A stretch of 64,000 nt of DNA from contig NZ_BDCJ01000011.1 of the NCBI RefSeq assembly GCF_001613445.1, positions 62,001 to 126,000 of the forward strand. The letters are read 5' to 3'. Position numbers and translations under genes: made by a program. This DNA is from Nocardia grenadensis NBRC 108939. GTDB taxonomy: Bacteria; Actinomycetota; Actinomycetes; Mycobacteriales; Mycobacteriaceae. Shown here piece after piece: positions 8,114 to 17,597 of the stretch. The notes beneath the pieces were generated by a model that was not told the origin of the DNA, did not search any database, and saw only the letters and a list, made by a program, of their open reading frames with translations. Within the stretch, counting starts at the first letter, position 1. Every line of letters starts with the position of its first letter.

Positions 8114-8971
8114 ATGAACACGACGAGCTTGGAAAGCCGGATTCGGGACGCCGCTACATCGCTCTCCAAAGCGCACCGACGTCTCGCGGAATACATTCTG
8201 GATCCGCAGAATGCTGCCGGTCTGCTGACGGCGGCGGAGTTGGCGCGGGCCGTGGGCACCAGTGAAGCAACAGTTGTGCGTTTTGCGAAAAGCCTCGGCT
8301 ATTCAGGTTATCCCGAGTTGCGCCGACTGCTGCAGGCCTCGCTGCGGAGCGAGGTGACAACTGTGAGCCGATTCGCGTCGACCCTGGATTCGGCGCCGAG
8401 TGATTCGATGCTCAGTGCTTACCTCACACAGGACGTGGAGGCGCTCCTGCAGACCGGCGGCATCATCGACGACGAACAGTTCGATGCGGCGGTCACCCGG
8501 CTCGTCAACGCACGACGCGTCCATGTGGTGGGGCACCTGATGGCCTTTCCGTCCGCCCATCTGCTCCGGTCCGGACTGAGCATGATCGGTATCGACGCCT
8601 TCGTCCTGGGTGGCGCCGGAACGGATTCGGTGATCGACCTCCACAACTGTGACGAGCGCGACGTTCTGGTGAGCATTTCGTTGCGCCGATACAACCAGTC
8701 GACCCTGCGAGCGATAGAACTCGCGAGCGAAGTCGGGATGAGTTCGATCGCCATCACCGACGACGTACTCAGCCCCACCGCGACCAGATCGCAGCTCGCG
8801 TTGATCGTGGCCACCACCCGGACAGAGTTCTTTCAGTCGACCACATCGGTCACCTCGCTGGTCAACGCTCTGGTCACTGCTTGCAGTGTGGCTCGGCCGG
8901 AGTTGTCTCGGACAAAGCTCGCGGAGCTCGAGGCGCATTGGGGGCGTGCACGCACCTTCTACTCGGACTGA
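8114..8971 (+). CDS. RpiR-family (HTH plus SIS domain) transcriptional regulator
   Basis: A 285-residue MurR/RpiR regulator. Residues 1-80 form the HTH_6 domain (LESRIRDAATSLSKAHRRLAEYI and ELARAVGTSEATVVRFAKSLGYSGYPELRRLL). Residues 120-250 form a SIS sugar-phosphate-isomerase-like effector domain (RRVHVVGHLMAFPSAHLLRSGL, DVLVSISLRRYNQSTLRAIELA). The ATG at 8114 is chosen because the operator palindrome lies just upstream and would otherwise be coding. The gene is convergent with the hydantoinase operon, whose promoter region shares a half operator. It likely senses a metabolite of that pathway rather than a sugar phosphate. Confidence 0.88.
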   Translation: MNTTSLESRIRDAATSLSKAHRRLAEYILDPQNAAGLLTAAELARAVGTSEATVVRFAKSLGYSGYPELRRLLQASLRSEVTTVSRFASTLDSAPSDSMLSAYLTQDVEALLQTGGIIDDEQFDAAVTRLVNARRVHVVGHLMAFPSAHLLRSGLSMIGIDAFVLGGAGTDSVIDLHNCDERDVLVSISLRRYNQSTLRAIELASEVGMSSIAITDDVLSPTATRSQLALIVATTRTEFFQSTTSVTSLVNALVTACSVARPELSRTKLAELEAHWGRARTFYSD

Positions 8972-9031
8972 TACCGAGCGCCGAGAGTACCAGGAGTCCG
9001 GCTCGCAGGACCGCCTCGTTGTCGCGCCCGA

Positions 9032-10138
9032 TCAGTTGTAGCCCGACAGGCAGGCCGGGGGCTCCTGCGGTAAAGGAAGCGTCAGCGCGGGAAGTCCGGA
9101 GAAGTTGGCCGGCCGGGTGTTCCGGAGCAGCGTCTCGCGCACGGACACCCGCTCACCGCCGAGAACGACGGACTCGGTGCCGAGCAGCGGGGCGACCACC
9201 GCAACTGTGGGAAGTAAGACGACGTCCACATCGCCCAGGCCGTCTGCGGCGCGCAAGCGGCACTCCAGCATGCTGCTGCGCGCCGACTCGTAGTCCGGAC
9301 GGGAGATCGACGCGGCCTGTTCCAGTCTTTCCCGAACTGCCGGTTGCAGGCCTTCGGGCCGCTCGCGCAGGGTGCCGGCGTGAATGCGGTGCGCTTCGAA
9401 CCCCTGAACGACCGGCCCGTGGATATGCGCGTCCCGCAACCCGGTCAGCGGCGCCCGCCGTGTCAATTCCAGGTCGTGCACCACCTGACGCCATACTCTG
9501 TCCACTTCCTGGGACAGGACATAGACCTCCGGCGCATCCGCAAGACCAAGACGCGGTGCCGGCCGGCGGGGGTCCACCGCGGGCCCGCCGGAAAGTGCTC
9601 GCCACACCGCGACCAGCGCTGCCAGCGAATCGGCGATTATGCCGACATGGTCCAGCGAGGGCGAAAGAGGAAAGACACCGCGGATGCCGACGGACCCGAA
9701 CGCCGGTTTGAACCCGTACACCCCGCACAGCGCCGCAGGAATACGGACCGACCCGCCGGTGTCGGTACCGAGGGCGTACCGGGCGAGACCGGCGGCCACG
9801 GCAGCGGCGGAACCACTGCTCGATCCGCCGGTGATGCGCTCGAGATCGTGCGGATTCCGGCACGGGCCGTACGCATTTGCCTCCCCGGTGCATCCGTAGG
9901 CGAACTCGTCGCACCGGGTGATGCCGGCGATATGAAAACCGGCGCGCCGCAGCGCGGTTACGCACTCTGCATCCCGCGTGCCGCGGACCGTCGCGCGGGT
10001 GGCGGATCCGCACGAGAACGGCGCGCCGGCAACCTCGATATTCTCCTTCACCAGGATCTCGGCGGCCCGTGGTGCTGCCCCTTCCTCACGTCCGGCGGGG
10101 AAAGGGCAGCAACCACTCAGGGCGTTCAGCGCTCCCAT
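9032..10138 (-). CDS. Amidase-signature hydrolase with frameshifted C-terminus
   Basis: A 368-residue amidase-signature enzyme. Catalytic elements are present: Lys31 (ILVKENIEVAG), the GGSSSGSAA loop at 104-112 and the nucleophile Ser130 (GTDTGGSVRIPAALCGVYGFKP). The family is usually 430-500 residues. Near 9064-9070 the frame slips: the normal tail GLPVGLQLIGRDNEAVLRAG is encoded in the adjacent frame right after LTLPLP, while the actual frame ends in PPACLSGYN. One missing base explains this. The start overlaps the aldehyde dehydrogenase stop as TGATG. It is the last gene of the hydantoinase operon and would hydrolyse a linear amide or carbamoyl intermediate if still functional. Confidence 0.82.
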   Translation of the reverse strand: MGALNALSGCCPFPAGREEGAAPRAAEILVKENIEVAGAPFSCGSATRATVRGTRDAECVTALRRAGFHIAGITRCDEFAYGCTGEANAYGPCRNPHDLERITGGSSSGSAAAVAAGLARYALGTDTGGSVRIPAALCGVYGFKPAFGSVGIRGVFPLSPSLDHVGIIADSLAALVAVWRALSGGPAVDPRRPAPRLGLADAPEVYVLSQEVDRVWRQVVHDLELTRRAPLTGLRDAHIHGPVVQGFEAHRIHAGTLRERPEGLQPAVRERLEQAASISRPDYESARSSMLECRLRAADGLGDVDVVLLPTVAVVAPLLGTESVVLGGERVSVRETLLRNTRPANFSGLPALTLPLPQEPPACLSGYN

Positions 10139-11649
10139 CAACCCACGAAAATGTTGATCGATTTGGTCTCGGTGTACAGCTCGAGCGCATCGGGGCCCAG
10201 CTCCCGTCCCCAGCCGGAGGATTTCCATCCACCGAAAGGGAGCGCCGGATCCACCGCATGATAGCCGTTGACCCATACACTTCCGGCTTGAAGTCGCTCG
10301 GCGATGCTGAGCACAGCAGCCAGGTCACGTCCCCAGATACCTGCTGCCAGGCCGAATTCACTGTCGTTGGCCAGGGCGACGATACCGTCGTCGTCTGTAT
10401 AACGGTGGACTACGAGGACGGGGCCGAAGACCTCACTGGTGGCGATCTCCGCGTCGGCCTGCACATTCGAGACAATGGTCGGTGGATAGTAGTATCCGTC
10501 GACGTCCTCGGGCACGGGCACCTGGTCTATCGTGGCACCTCCGGCCCGCGCACGTTCGACGAAAGCCGCTACTCGGTCACGCTGTTGCGCACTGACCAGT
10601 GGTCCCAGGTCCACGGCGGGGTCGAGTCCGTTACCGATCACCATGGCGTGGGCGATCGCGGATACCTCGGACAGGACCCGGTCGTACAGCGCCTCATGGA
10701 TATACGCCCGCGAACCGGCGGTGCACACTTCTCCCTGATTGGTGAAGATCGCCCGGCAGACACCGGCCGCGGCCGCTTCCACGTCGGCGTCGGGTAGCAC
10801 GATCGTCGGCGATTTACCGCCCAGCTCGAGGCTGACCCGTTTCAACGTTCCCAACGCCATATGCGCGACCGCGCGGCCGGTCTCGACCGAACCGGTGAAG
10901 GCGACCTTGGCGACGTCGGGGTGCCCGGCGAGCGCAGCTCCGGCGGTGTTCCCGAAGCCGGGGACGATATTGACCACCCCGGGTGGGAACCCGCAGTCGC
11001 TGATCAGCCGGCCGAGCATCAGCGCCGTCAGGGGCGTGAGTTCGGAGGGTTTGAGCACCACGGTGTTGCCGGTGGCGAGCGCGGGCGCGAGCTTCCACGA
11101 GGCCATATTGAGTGGGAAGTTCCAGGGAATGATCTGGCCGACCACTCCGAGCGGCTGCCTGCGGGTCTGGCCTTGCCAGCCCTGGAGTGTCGCCGGGGTG
11201 ACCGAGCGCCCGTCGATCTTGTCCGCCCAGCCCGCGTAGTACCGGAACACCTCGACCGTGGCGGCGATATCTCCGCGTGCCAGTTCCAGCGGCTTTCCGT
11301 TGTCGAGAGTCTCCATCAGGGCGAATTCTTCCGCCATCCGGCTGATGCCCTCGGCGAGCCGCCACAGCAGTCCGGCCCGTTCCGAGGGGCGCAGCGTCGA
11401 CCACGGACCGGTGAAGGCTCGCTGTGCCGCACTCACCGCTGCGTCGACATCCGCGCGACGAGCTTCTGCCACCTCGGCGATGACGCTGCCCGATGCGGGA
11501 TCGACAACGGGAATGCTCGCCGGGGATTGCGGCACGACGAACTCGCCGTCGATGAACAACCCGTACGGGATGGTGCCGACGATCTCCAACGCGCGTCGCC
11601 GATTCTCCGCGACCACAGAATCAGGGCTGGTGCTTCCGATCACGGTCAT
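10138..11649 (-). CDS. NAD(P)-dependent aldehyde dehydrogenase
   Basis: A 503-residue ALDH-superfamily enzyme of normal length. It has the IIPWNFPLNM cofactor segment at 173-182, FTGSVETG at 251-258, the general base Glu275 (VSLELGGKSP), nucleophile Cys309 (NQGEVCTAGSR) and the late EVFGPVL motif. It oxidises an aldehyde to the acid; a semialdehyde from amide or amine breakdown is a reasonable guess. The ATG at 11649 overlaps the stop of the VOC gene (ATGA), and its own stop overlaps the amidase start, so it belongs to the operon beginning at 17597. Confidence 0.9.
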   Translation of the reverse strand: MTVIGSTSPDSVVAENRRRALEIVGTIPYGLFIDGEFVVPQSPASIPVVDPASGSVIAEVAEARRADVDAAVSAAQRAFTGPWSTLRPSERAGLLWRLAEGISRMAEEFALMETLDNGKPLELARGDIAATVEVFRYYAGWADKIDGRSVTPATLQGWQGQTRRQPLGVVGQIIPWNFPLNMASWKLAPALATGNTVVLKPSELTPLTALMLGRLISDCGFPPGVVNIVPGFGNTAGAALAGHPDVAKVAFTGSVETGRAVAHMALGTLKRVSLELGGKSPTIVLPDADVEAAAAGVCRAIFTNQGEVCTAGSRAYIHEALYDRVLSEVSAIAHAMVIGNGLDPAVDLGPLVSAQQRDRVAAFVERARAGGATIDQVPVPEDVDGYYYPPTIVSNVQADAEIATSEVFGPVLVVHRYTDDDGIVALANDSEFGLAAGIWGRDLAAVLSIAERLQAGSVWVNGYHAVDPALPFGGWKSSGWGRELGPDALELYTETKSINIFVG

Positions 11650-12485
11650 GACAGATACCAATCGAATCCGGTGACCGCCGCGTCGACATGACCGTCCGCG
11701 TCCGCATTCAACTCCCGGCGAACCTCGTCGGAGACACGGGCCCCGATCGAAAACGGTCCGGGGCCGCGACTCCGCAGCCGGATCGCCGCGGCACCGGCGT
11801 CCGAAATCGGTTGGCAGAAACGCAGTCGTGCCCGGTCGAAATGAACATCGGCACATTGCGCATCGATGCGGCGGTCGACGTGCGCTTCGCTGTCGGCCGG
11901 TACCCCGTATGCCTGTCCCAGCGCCTGTGCCGCCGAAAGGGCGTCGGCGACGGCGACACCGACGAATTCGATATCGATCGCGCCGAGGCGGTGCTGCCCG
12001 ATCACACCGCCATCGGTCAGTGTGCGCCGCCGTTCGGCGGGCGGCGAAGAGCGCTCGATGACGATCGGCGGGCGAATCGGCAACTGACCCGATCGCGGGT
12101 AGATGATCCGGGAACGAGAGACGAAACCGTTGTCGTGCACCCGCTGCATATCGATCGGATCAGCGACATCGAATCCGCGTTCCCTCAGCCGGTGTGTGAT
12201 GCCGTCCAGGTCGTCGGTCTCCAGTGCCAATGTGGCCAAGCCTTCGCCCGATGCGAGGAATTCGACTGCGTAGCGGCACACTTCGGAACCACTGACCGTA
12301 GCCTCCCGCTTGTCGAGAATTTCCAGCAGTTCGAGGTAGAAGAGATCGAAGTAGCACAGATCGTTGGCACTGCCGAAGCCTTGATGCCGTCCACCTTCGA
12401 CCGCATGAAATCCTCTCTTGCGCAGATGTCGTGCGGTCTGGTGCCGGTCTTCGACGAACGCGGTGACGTGATCGAACGCAATCAT
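11646..12485 (-). CDS. VOC/glyoxalase-like domain protein
   Basis: A 279-residue protein opening with the VOC-type strand MIAFDHVTAFVED and an early CYFDLFYLELLEI segment, similar to the Glyoxalase_3 group (PF13468). A second half (IDIEFVGVAVADAL, then FCQPISDAGAAAIRLRSRG) looks like a diverged repeat of the same fold, so one chain could form a complete metal site from His7, Glu53 and residues in the second half. Start and stop overlap both neighbours by four bases, indicating tight coupling with HyuB and the dehydrogenase. Its reaction is unknown; an isomerase, epimerase (hydantoin racemase-like role) or lyase would fit the context. Confidence 0.6.
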   Translation of the reverse strand: MIAFDHVTAFVEDRHQTARHLRKRGFHAVEGGRHQGFGSANDLCYFDLFYLELLEILDKREATVSGSEVCRYAVEFLASGEGLATLALETDDLDGITHRLRERGFDVADPIDMQRVHDNGFVSRSRIIYPRSGQLPIRPPIVIERSSPPAERRRTLTDGGVIGQHRLGAIDIEFVGVAVADALSAAQALGQAYGVPADSEAHVDRRIDAQCADVHFDRARLRFCQPISDAGAAAIRLRSRGPGPFSIGARVSDEVRRELNADADGHVDAAVTGFDWYLS

Positions 12486-14158
12486 GCCTGCACCGCCATC
12501 TCGAGAACTTCCTCGTCGACGCCGTACTCGGCCAGCGCGGCGGCGCGGCTCACCTTGCCCTCCAGCACATCGTCGATGATCGCGGCGCGGTCCCTGTCGG
12601 CCGGGGAGCCGTAGCCGCCGGCACCGGGGGTGACCATATCGATCGGCATACCGGAGGTCAGTTCGCAGATGCCCATCGCGGGTGTGACGGCTCCCTCCGC
12701 CACCACGGTGACCGACGGAGCACCCGCTCCGCCATCGGCCAGCCCCCAGGGTCGCGACGTCCTGCGGGTTGTCGTCACCTTGAGAACAGCCTCGTGATCG
12801 ATCGGTCGCAGAACCCGGCGGATCGCCAGCCCGCCCCGATACTTCCCGACGCCGCCCGAGTCGCCGACCAGTTCGTATCGCTCCACGAACAGCGGGTACT
12901 CCTGCTCGAGCGATTCGATGGGCAGGTTACTCGTGTTGGTCATATACACCTGTACGCCGTCGAGTCCGTCGCGATCATGGGCGGCACCGAACCCGCCGCC
13001 GAGGGTTTCCTGGTACACGTAGTACTTCCCGGTCCGCGGATCGACGCCGCTGAGCGAGATCGACGAGTTTGCTCCGTTGGACGCCGCGGTGACCTGCGCG
13101 GGCACTGCCTGCGCCAAGGCCCCGTAGATGAGATCGACCACCCGCTGCGCCGTTTGGCAGCGTTGGTTCACCGCCGCTGGGCTCTCGCTGTTGACGATGC
13201 TCGCGCGCGGGGCCTCGACATGAATGGGGCGGTACATGCCCGAATTCGGGAGAATCGTGGGATCGACGATCGTCTTGACCGAGAAATATACCGTGGCGAG
13301 CAACGCGGTGTAGATCATGTTGACGCTGCACGGCAGCTGGCCGGGGTTTCCGGTGAAGTCGAACGAGATCTCGTCGCCGTCGACGGTCACCTCGACCACC
13401 ATATCGAGTTCGCCCTCGAATTCGTCGCAGTCGAAGGTGTCGGTGAAACGGTAGGTACCGTCGGGCAGTTGCGCGATACCGGCTCGGGTCTGGCGTTCGG
13501 CGTAGTCCTGGAGCTCGGCACCAGCGGCAGCGAACAGCTCGGCGCTGTAGCGCGCACAGAGCTCGCGCAGCCGGGTGATGCCGACACGATTGGCTGCGAC
13601 CTGCGCCCGGGCGTCGTTGAGCCGCTCTTCGGGAACCTGGCAGTTGAGCAGAATCAGATCCCACACATCCGATTGGATTTCCCCACCGATGTAGAGCCGG
13701 ACCGGCGGGATCCGCAGCCCCTCCTGGAATATGTGTTTGGTGCCGCGGTCGACGAAATCGGCGTGGTGTCCGGTGTTGGCGGACCAGCCGATCAGTGTGT
13801 TCTCGACGAAAACCGGTGAGACGACGACGATATCCGGGAGATGGCTGCCGCCTCCGGTGTAGGGGTCGTTGCCGATGAACACATCGCCGTCCGAGAGCGC
13901 GGACAGCGGATACCTGGACATGACCTCACCGACCACACCCATAAGCGACGACAGGTGCACGGGTACATGCGCGGCCTGCACGATGATGTTGCCTTCGGCG
14001 TCGAAGAGCGCGGTCGAGCAATCGCGGCGTTCTTTGATATTGGTCGAATATGCCGCTCGGATAAGGGTTTCGCCCATTTCCTCGACAATGGACTGAAGGG
14101 CGCTGCCGATCACCTCCAGTGTGATCGGGTCCAGCTGGGCGGATGACGCGGTGGTCAC
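12482..14158 (-). CDS. hyuB: Hydantoinase B/oxoprolinase family subunit (HyuB)
   Basis: A 558-residue protein of the HyuB family, normal for the 520-600 range. Visible family blocks are DPITLEVIGSALQSIVEEMGETLIRAAYS at residues 8-37, CSTALFDAEGNIIVQAAHVPVHLSSL, GDVFIGNDPYTGGGSHLPDI, and a glycine-rich end GAGGYGSPADRD. With HyuA it forms an ATP-dependent complex opening hydantoin or 5-oxoproline rings. Translation starts at GTG 14158, which overlaps the HyuA stop as GTGA, so the subunits are coupled one to one. The next gene overlaps its own stop. Confidence 0.92.
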   Translation of the reverse strand: MTTASSAQLDPITLEVIGSALQSIVEEMGETLIRAAYSTNIKERRDCSTALFDAEGNIIVQAAHVPVHLSSLMGVVGEVMSRYPLSALSDGDVFIGNDPYTGGGSHLPDIVVVSPVFVENTLIGWSANTGHHADFVDRGTKHIFQEGLRIPPVRLYIGGEIQSDVWDLILLNCQVPEERLNDARAQVAANRVGITRLRELCARYSAELFAAAGAELQDYAERQTRAGIAQLPDGTYRFTDTFDCDEFEGELDMVVEVTVDGDEISFDFTGNPGQLPCSVNMIYTALLATVYFSVKTIVDPTILPNSGMYRPIHVEAPRASIVNSESPAAVNQRCQTAQRVVDLIYGALAQAVPAQVTAASNGANSSISLSGVDPRTGKYYVYQETLGGGFGAAHDRDGLDGVQVYMTNTSNLPIESLEQEYPLFVERYELVGDSGGVGKYRGGLAIRRVLRPIDHEAVLKVTTTRRTSRPWGLADGGAGAPSVTVVAEGAVTPAMGICELTSGMPIDMVTPGAGGYGSPADRDRAAIIDDVLEGKVSRAAALAEYGVDEEVLEMAVQA

Positions 14159-16245
14159 TGCAACTCCTCGATGACGATATTGGCGTAGGCATCGATCGTG
14201 GCCTGCTGACCTGGCAGGACAACGGTCGTCGAGTCCATCTGTTCGATGATCGATGGACCTTCGATGTGCGTTCCCGCGGTCAGGCGACCACGGTCGTAGA
14301 CGGGGGTGTCGATCCGGCCGTACTCGGCACCGAAGTAAACCTGCCGGGACTCGGCGCGGGCAGGTTCGGGATCCGATGCGCTCTGGTCGGTGCGCGCGGT
14401 TTTCGCCTGGACCACTTTCCCGACTGCCGAGGAACGGAAGGTGACCGCCTGGATCTTTGCGTCGGGGACGGTGTATCCGTACAGCGCCTTGTGCGCGGCC
14501 TCGAACTTGCCGATCAGTGCGTTGATCGCGTCGGCATCGACTGTTGTGCTGTCCAGTTCGACGGCGAGTTCGTAGTTCTGCCCGAAGTAGCGCATATCGA
14601 CGGTGAGGCGAAGTTCCCGATCCGGATCGCTGATCTTCTCCGCGCGGAACCAGCCCTCGGCCTCGGCAGCGAGATACGCGACTGCCGCCTGGATATCGCC
14701 GAGGTTCTCGCGGGCGACATCGACGATCTTGGTCAGTGACAGATCGGTACGGAGGTCGGTCACCATCAACCCGTAGGCGCACATCACGCCTGGAGCCGGG
14801 GGCACGATGATCTTCGGGATCGACAGTTCCCGGGCCAGGCGCGCCGCGTGCAGCGGGCCGGCCCCGCCGAATGCGGTGAGGGCGTAGTCCCGGGGGTCGT
14901 GACCACGCTGCACCGAGATGACCCGGATCGCCTTCGCCATATTCGCGGTGACAACTCGGATGATCCCGTCGGCGACATACTCGGTACCGAGTCCCAGCTG
15001 TTCGGCCAGCCGGCCGACGGCCGCATGGGATGCCTCGGCATCGATGGGCAGTCTGCCGCCGAGCAGGTGCCGGGGGTTCTGCGTCTGGAGGACGACATTG
15101 GCATCGGTAACCGACGCGAACTCGGCTTGGCGGCCGTAGCAGGCCGGTCCCGGGTCCGCACCCACACTGCGCGGTCCGACCTTCAGCGCGCCACCGCTGT
15201 CGACCCAGGCGATCGATCCGCCCCCGGCCCCTACTGTGGTGATATCCAGCATGGGTGTCCGGAGGGGGTAGCCGTCCACGTCGCTGTCCTGGGCCAGCGT
15301 CACCCGGCCCTGGTGGATCAGGGCGGCATCGGTAGATGTTCCCCCCATATCGAAGGTGATCATGTTCGGCTCGTCGATCAAGGTGCCGATATGGGTGGCC
15401 GCGACGAGCCCCGTGCTGGGGCCCGACAGCATCATGCGGGCCGGCTGACTGCGTGCGGTGTCCAGCGAGATGATGCCGCCGTTGCTCTGGGTGATGTGCA
15501 CATCGGCGGGCACGCCGAGGGCGCGGACTTTGTCACGCAGCTTGCTCAGATACTTGCTGACCACCGGTCCGACGTAACTGTTGAGCACCGTTGTCGACAT
15601 TCGCTCGTACTCACGGAACTCCGGGACGACCTCGTGTGAGGCGCTCACGAACAGGTGCGGCGCCAACTCCGCCAGGGCATCGGTCACCACCTTCTCGTTC
15701 TTCGGGTTGACGTAGCTGTAGAGGAAACAGACGGCGACGGCTTCGAGATCCCGGCCGGCGAGCTCGCGCACCACGGCGCGGACTTCCGACTCGTCCAGCT
15801 CTCGGAGGGCGTTGCCGTGGTAGTCGAGCCGCTCGGCGACTTCGAAGCGATGGCGACGCTGCACGAGCGGCTCGGGTTTGGCCGCTCTGTTGTCATAGAG
15901 GCTCGGCCGGCGCTGCCGTGCGATCTCGAGCAGATCCCGGAAGCCCTCGGTCGTGACGAGCGCCGTGCGCGCACCCTTCCTCTCGAGCAGGGCATTGGTG
16001 GCGACCGTACTTCCGTGGGCGAAGAACTCCACTTGATCGGCCCAGGACGAACCGGCCAGGGACTCGAGGAGTTCGGCGACGCCGTCGACGACCGCCTGCG
16101 ATGGGTCAGCGGGGGTGCTGGAGAGTTTATGGGTGAACAGTTCGCCGGTCACCGCGTCGATGGCGCAGATATCGGTGAATGTGCCACCGGCATCGACGCC
16201 GACGCGCAACGGATGGGTAGTGACAGATCCGGTCTCTGTAGACAC
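14155..16245 (-). CDS. hyuA: Hydantoinase A/oxoprolinase family subunit (HyuA)
   Basis: A 696-residue ATP-using subunit with the ASKHA-type phosphate loop VGVDAGGTFTDICAID near residue 12, the HGSTVATNALLERKG block, TFDMGGTSTDAALI, and ALTAFGGAGPLHA. Length matches the family (about 650-720). It activates the cyclic amide by phosphorylation, and HyuB completes hydrolysis. No suitable ATG exists in the right region; GTG at 16245, with GAGGGA just ahead, places the first strand correctly. It follows the transporter by 17 bases and overlaps HyuB. Confidence 0.92.
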   Translation of the reverse strand: MSTETGSVTTHPLRVGVDAGGTFTDICAIDAVTGELFTHKLSSTPADPSQAVVDGVAELLESLAGSSWADQVEFFAHGSTVATNALLERKGARTALVTTEGFRDLLEIARQRRPSLYDNRAAKPEPLVQRRHRFEVAERLDYHGNALRELDESEVRAVVRELAGRDLEAVAVCFLYSYVNPKNEKVVTDALAELAPHLFVSASHEVVPEFREYERMSTTVLNSYVGPVVSKYLSKLRDKVRALGVPADVHITQSNGGIISLDTARSQPARMMLSGPSTGLVAATHIGTLIDEPNMITFDMGGTSTDAALIHQGRVTLAQDSDVDGYPLRTPMLDITTVGAGGGSIAWVDSGGALKVGPRSVGADPGPACYGRQAEFASVTDANVVLQTQNPRHLLGGRLPIDAEASHAAVGRLAEQLGLGTEYVADGIIRVVTANMAKAIRVISVQRGHDPRDYALTAFGGAGPLHAARLARELSIPKIIVPPAPGVMCAYGLMVTDLRTDLSLTKIVDVARENLGDIQAAVAYLAAEAEGWFRAEKISDPDRELRLTVDMRYFGQNYELAVELDSTTVDADAINALIGKFEAAHKALYGYTVPDAKIQAVTFRSSAVGKVVQAKTARTDQSASDPEPARAESRQVYFGAEYGRIDTPVYDRGRLTAGTHIEGPSIIEQMDSTTVVLPGQQATIDAYANIVIEELQ

Positions 16246-16262
16246 GGGTGTTCCCTCGCTTC

Positions 16263-17597
16263 CTACTTGCTTTCCAATGATTTCCGGGCGGTTTCGCCGC
16301 TGACCGCCCATGTGAGCAGCGAGATCCCCGCTATCGCGCACATGTAGATCACCGCGGCGATCGGGGTGCCGAACTGGCTCGTGAGCCATAGCCCCAGATA
16401 GCTGGCGGTTCCGCCGAAGATCGCCGCGGTGATGCCCTGCCCGACCGATACCCCGGAGACCCGCACGCGGGTGGGGAAGAGTTCCTGGTAGGCGGCCGTC
16501 TGCGCGCCGAGAACGAGAGCGAGGACAGTGCCCAGCGCCAGCTGCGCGGTGAGAACAGCCGCCAGACCGCCCTGCATCATGAGCAGGAAGAGCGGCACCG
16601 CGGTCACGATGAACAGCGCCTGGGCCGCCATCATCACGCGCCGGCGCCCCACCACATCCGACAATGCACCTGCCGGTACCTGAATGAGAATCATCCAGGC
16701 AAGGGTGATGGTGGTGCACAGCGATGCCTCGGATTTCGGCAGCAGGCCCGCACTCCCGACATAGGCGGGATAGAAGGTCAAGATCGTGTAGTACGCCACG
16801 AATCCACTGGCCCCGATTCCCATGATCCGCAGCACTTGGCGCGAGTACCGTCGGTCCCGGAACAACTCGGCAACCGGCGCCTTCGCGACCTCGCCCGAGT
16901 CCTGAAGCGCACGGAACGCGGGGCTGTCGTCGAGCTTCATCCGGATGTACAGGCCGACGATGCCCAGCGGCAACGCCGCCAGGAACGGAACACGCCACGC
17001 GCCGTTCGCGATCGCCTCGGAACCGATAGTGAATTCGAGGACCGTCGCGGTCAGCGATCCCGCGAGAAAGCCGACCAGCGTCGCGAGTTCGATGGTGGCA
17101 CCGAGTGCGCCCCGCCACTTGGCCGGCGCGTATTCGGTCACCATCGCACCTGCGCCGGCGTATTCGCCGCTGGCTGCCAACCCCTGGGCCAGACGCGCCA
17201 GCACCAGGACAACCGGCGCCCAGACACCGATGCTGTCATAGCTGGGGATCAAGCCGATCGCGGCCGTGGCGACGGACGTGGTGAGCACCAGAATCGTCAG
17301 GGTGCGTTTGCGGCCGACACGATCGCCGAAATGTCCCGCGAATGCGCCGCCGACCGGACGCGCGGCGAACGCGATACCGAAAACGGCGAAGGTTTCCAGC
17401 AGCGCGGCAGAGGAATCGTCGGCGGAGAAGAAGGCGAGAGCTATGTAGGTCGCGAAGTACCCGTAGACGGCGTAGTCGTACCACTCGACGAATGTCCCGG
17501 CCATCGATGCGGTGATCACGCGTTTTGCGCCGTGCCGGCGCGGGTCGCTCCCGGCGTCGTGAGTCACCGGCTCACCCGAGGTTGAGGTTGCGGTCAT
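16263..17597 (-). CDS. MFS transporter, metabolite:H+ symporter (MHS/ProP-like) family
   Basis: A 444-residue 12-helix transporter. The family marker FVEWYDYAVYGYFATYIA lies in helix one, GDRVGRKRTLTI is the loop 2-3 motif, and RLAQGLAASGEYAGAGAMVTEYAPAKWRG matches the MHS (citrate, proline/betaine, alpha-ketoglutarate) group. It is the first gene of a six-gene operon ending with the amidase, so it most likely imports the amide, hydantoin or oxoproline substrate. A half-site of the RpiR operator lies 75 bases upstream. Confidence 0.88.
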   Translation of the reverse strand: MTATSTSGEPVTHDAGSDPRRHGAKRVITASMAGTFVEWYDYAVYGYFATYIALAFFSADDSSAALLETFAVFGIAFAARPVGGAFAGHFGDRVGRKRTLTILVLTTSVATAAIGLIPSYDSIGVWAPVVLVLARLAQGLAASGEYAGAGAMVTEYAPAKWRGALGATIELATLVGFLAGSLTATVLEFTIGSEAIANGAWRVPFLAALPLGIVGLYIRMKLDDSPAFRALQDSGEVAKAPVAELFRDRRYSRQVLRIMGIGASGFVAYYTILTFYPAYVGSAGLLPKSEASLCTTITLAWMILIQVPAGALSDVVGRRRVMMAAQALFIVTAVPLFLLMMQGGLAAVLTAQLALGTVLALVLGAQTAAYQELFPTRVRVSGVSVGQGITAAIFGGTASYLGLWLTSQFGTPIAAVIYMCAIAGISLLTWAVSGETARKSLESK

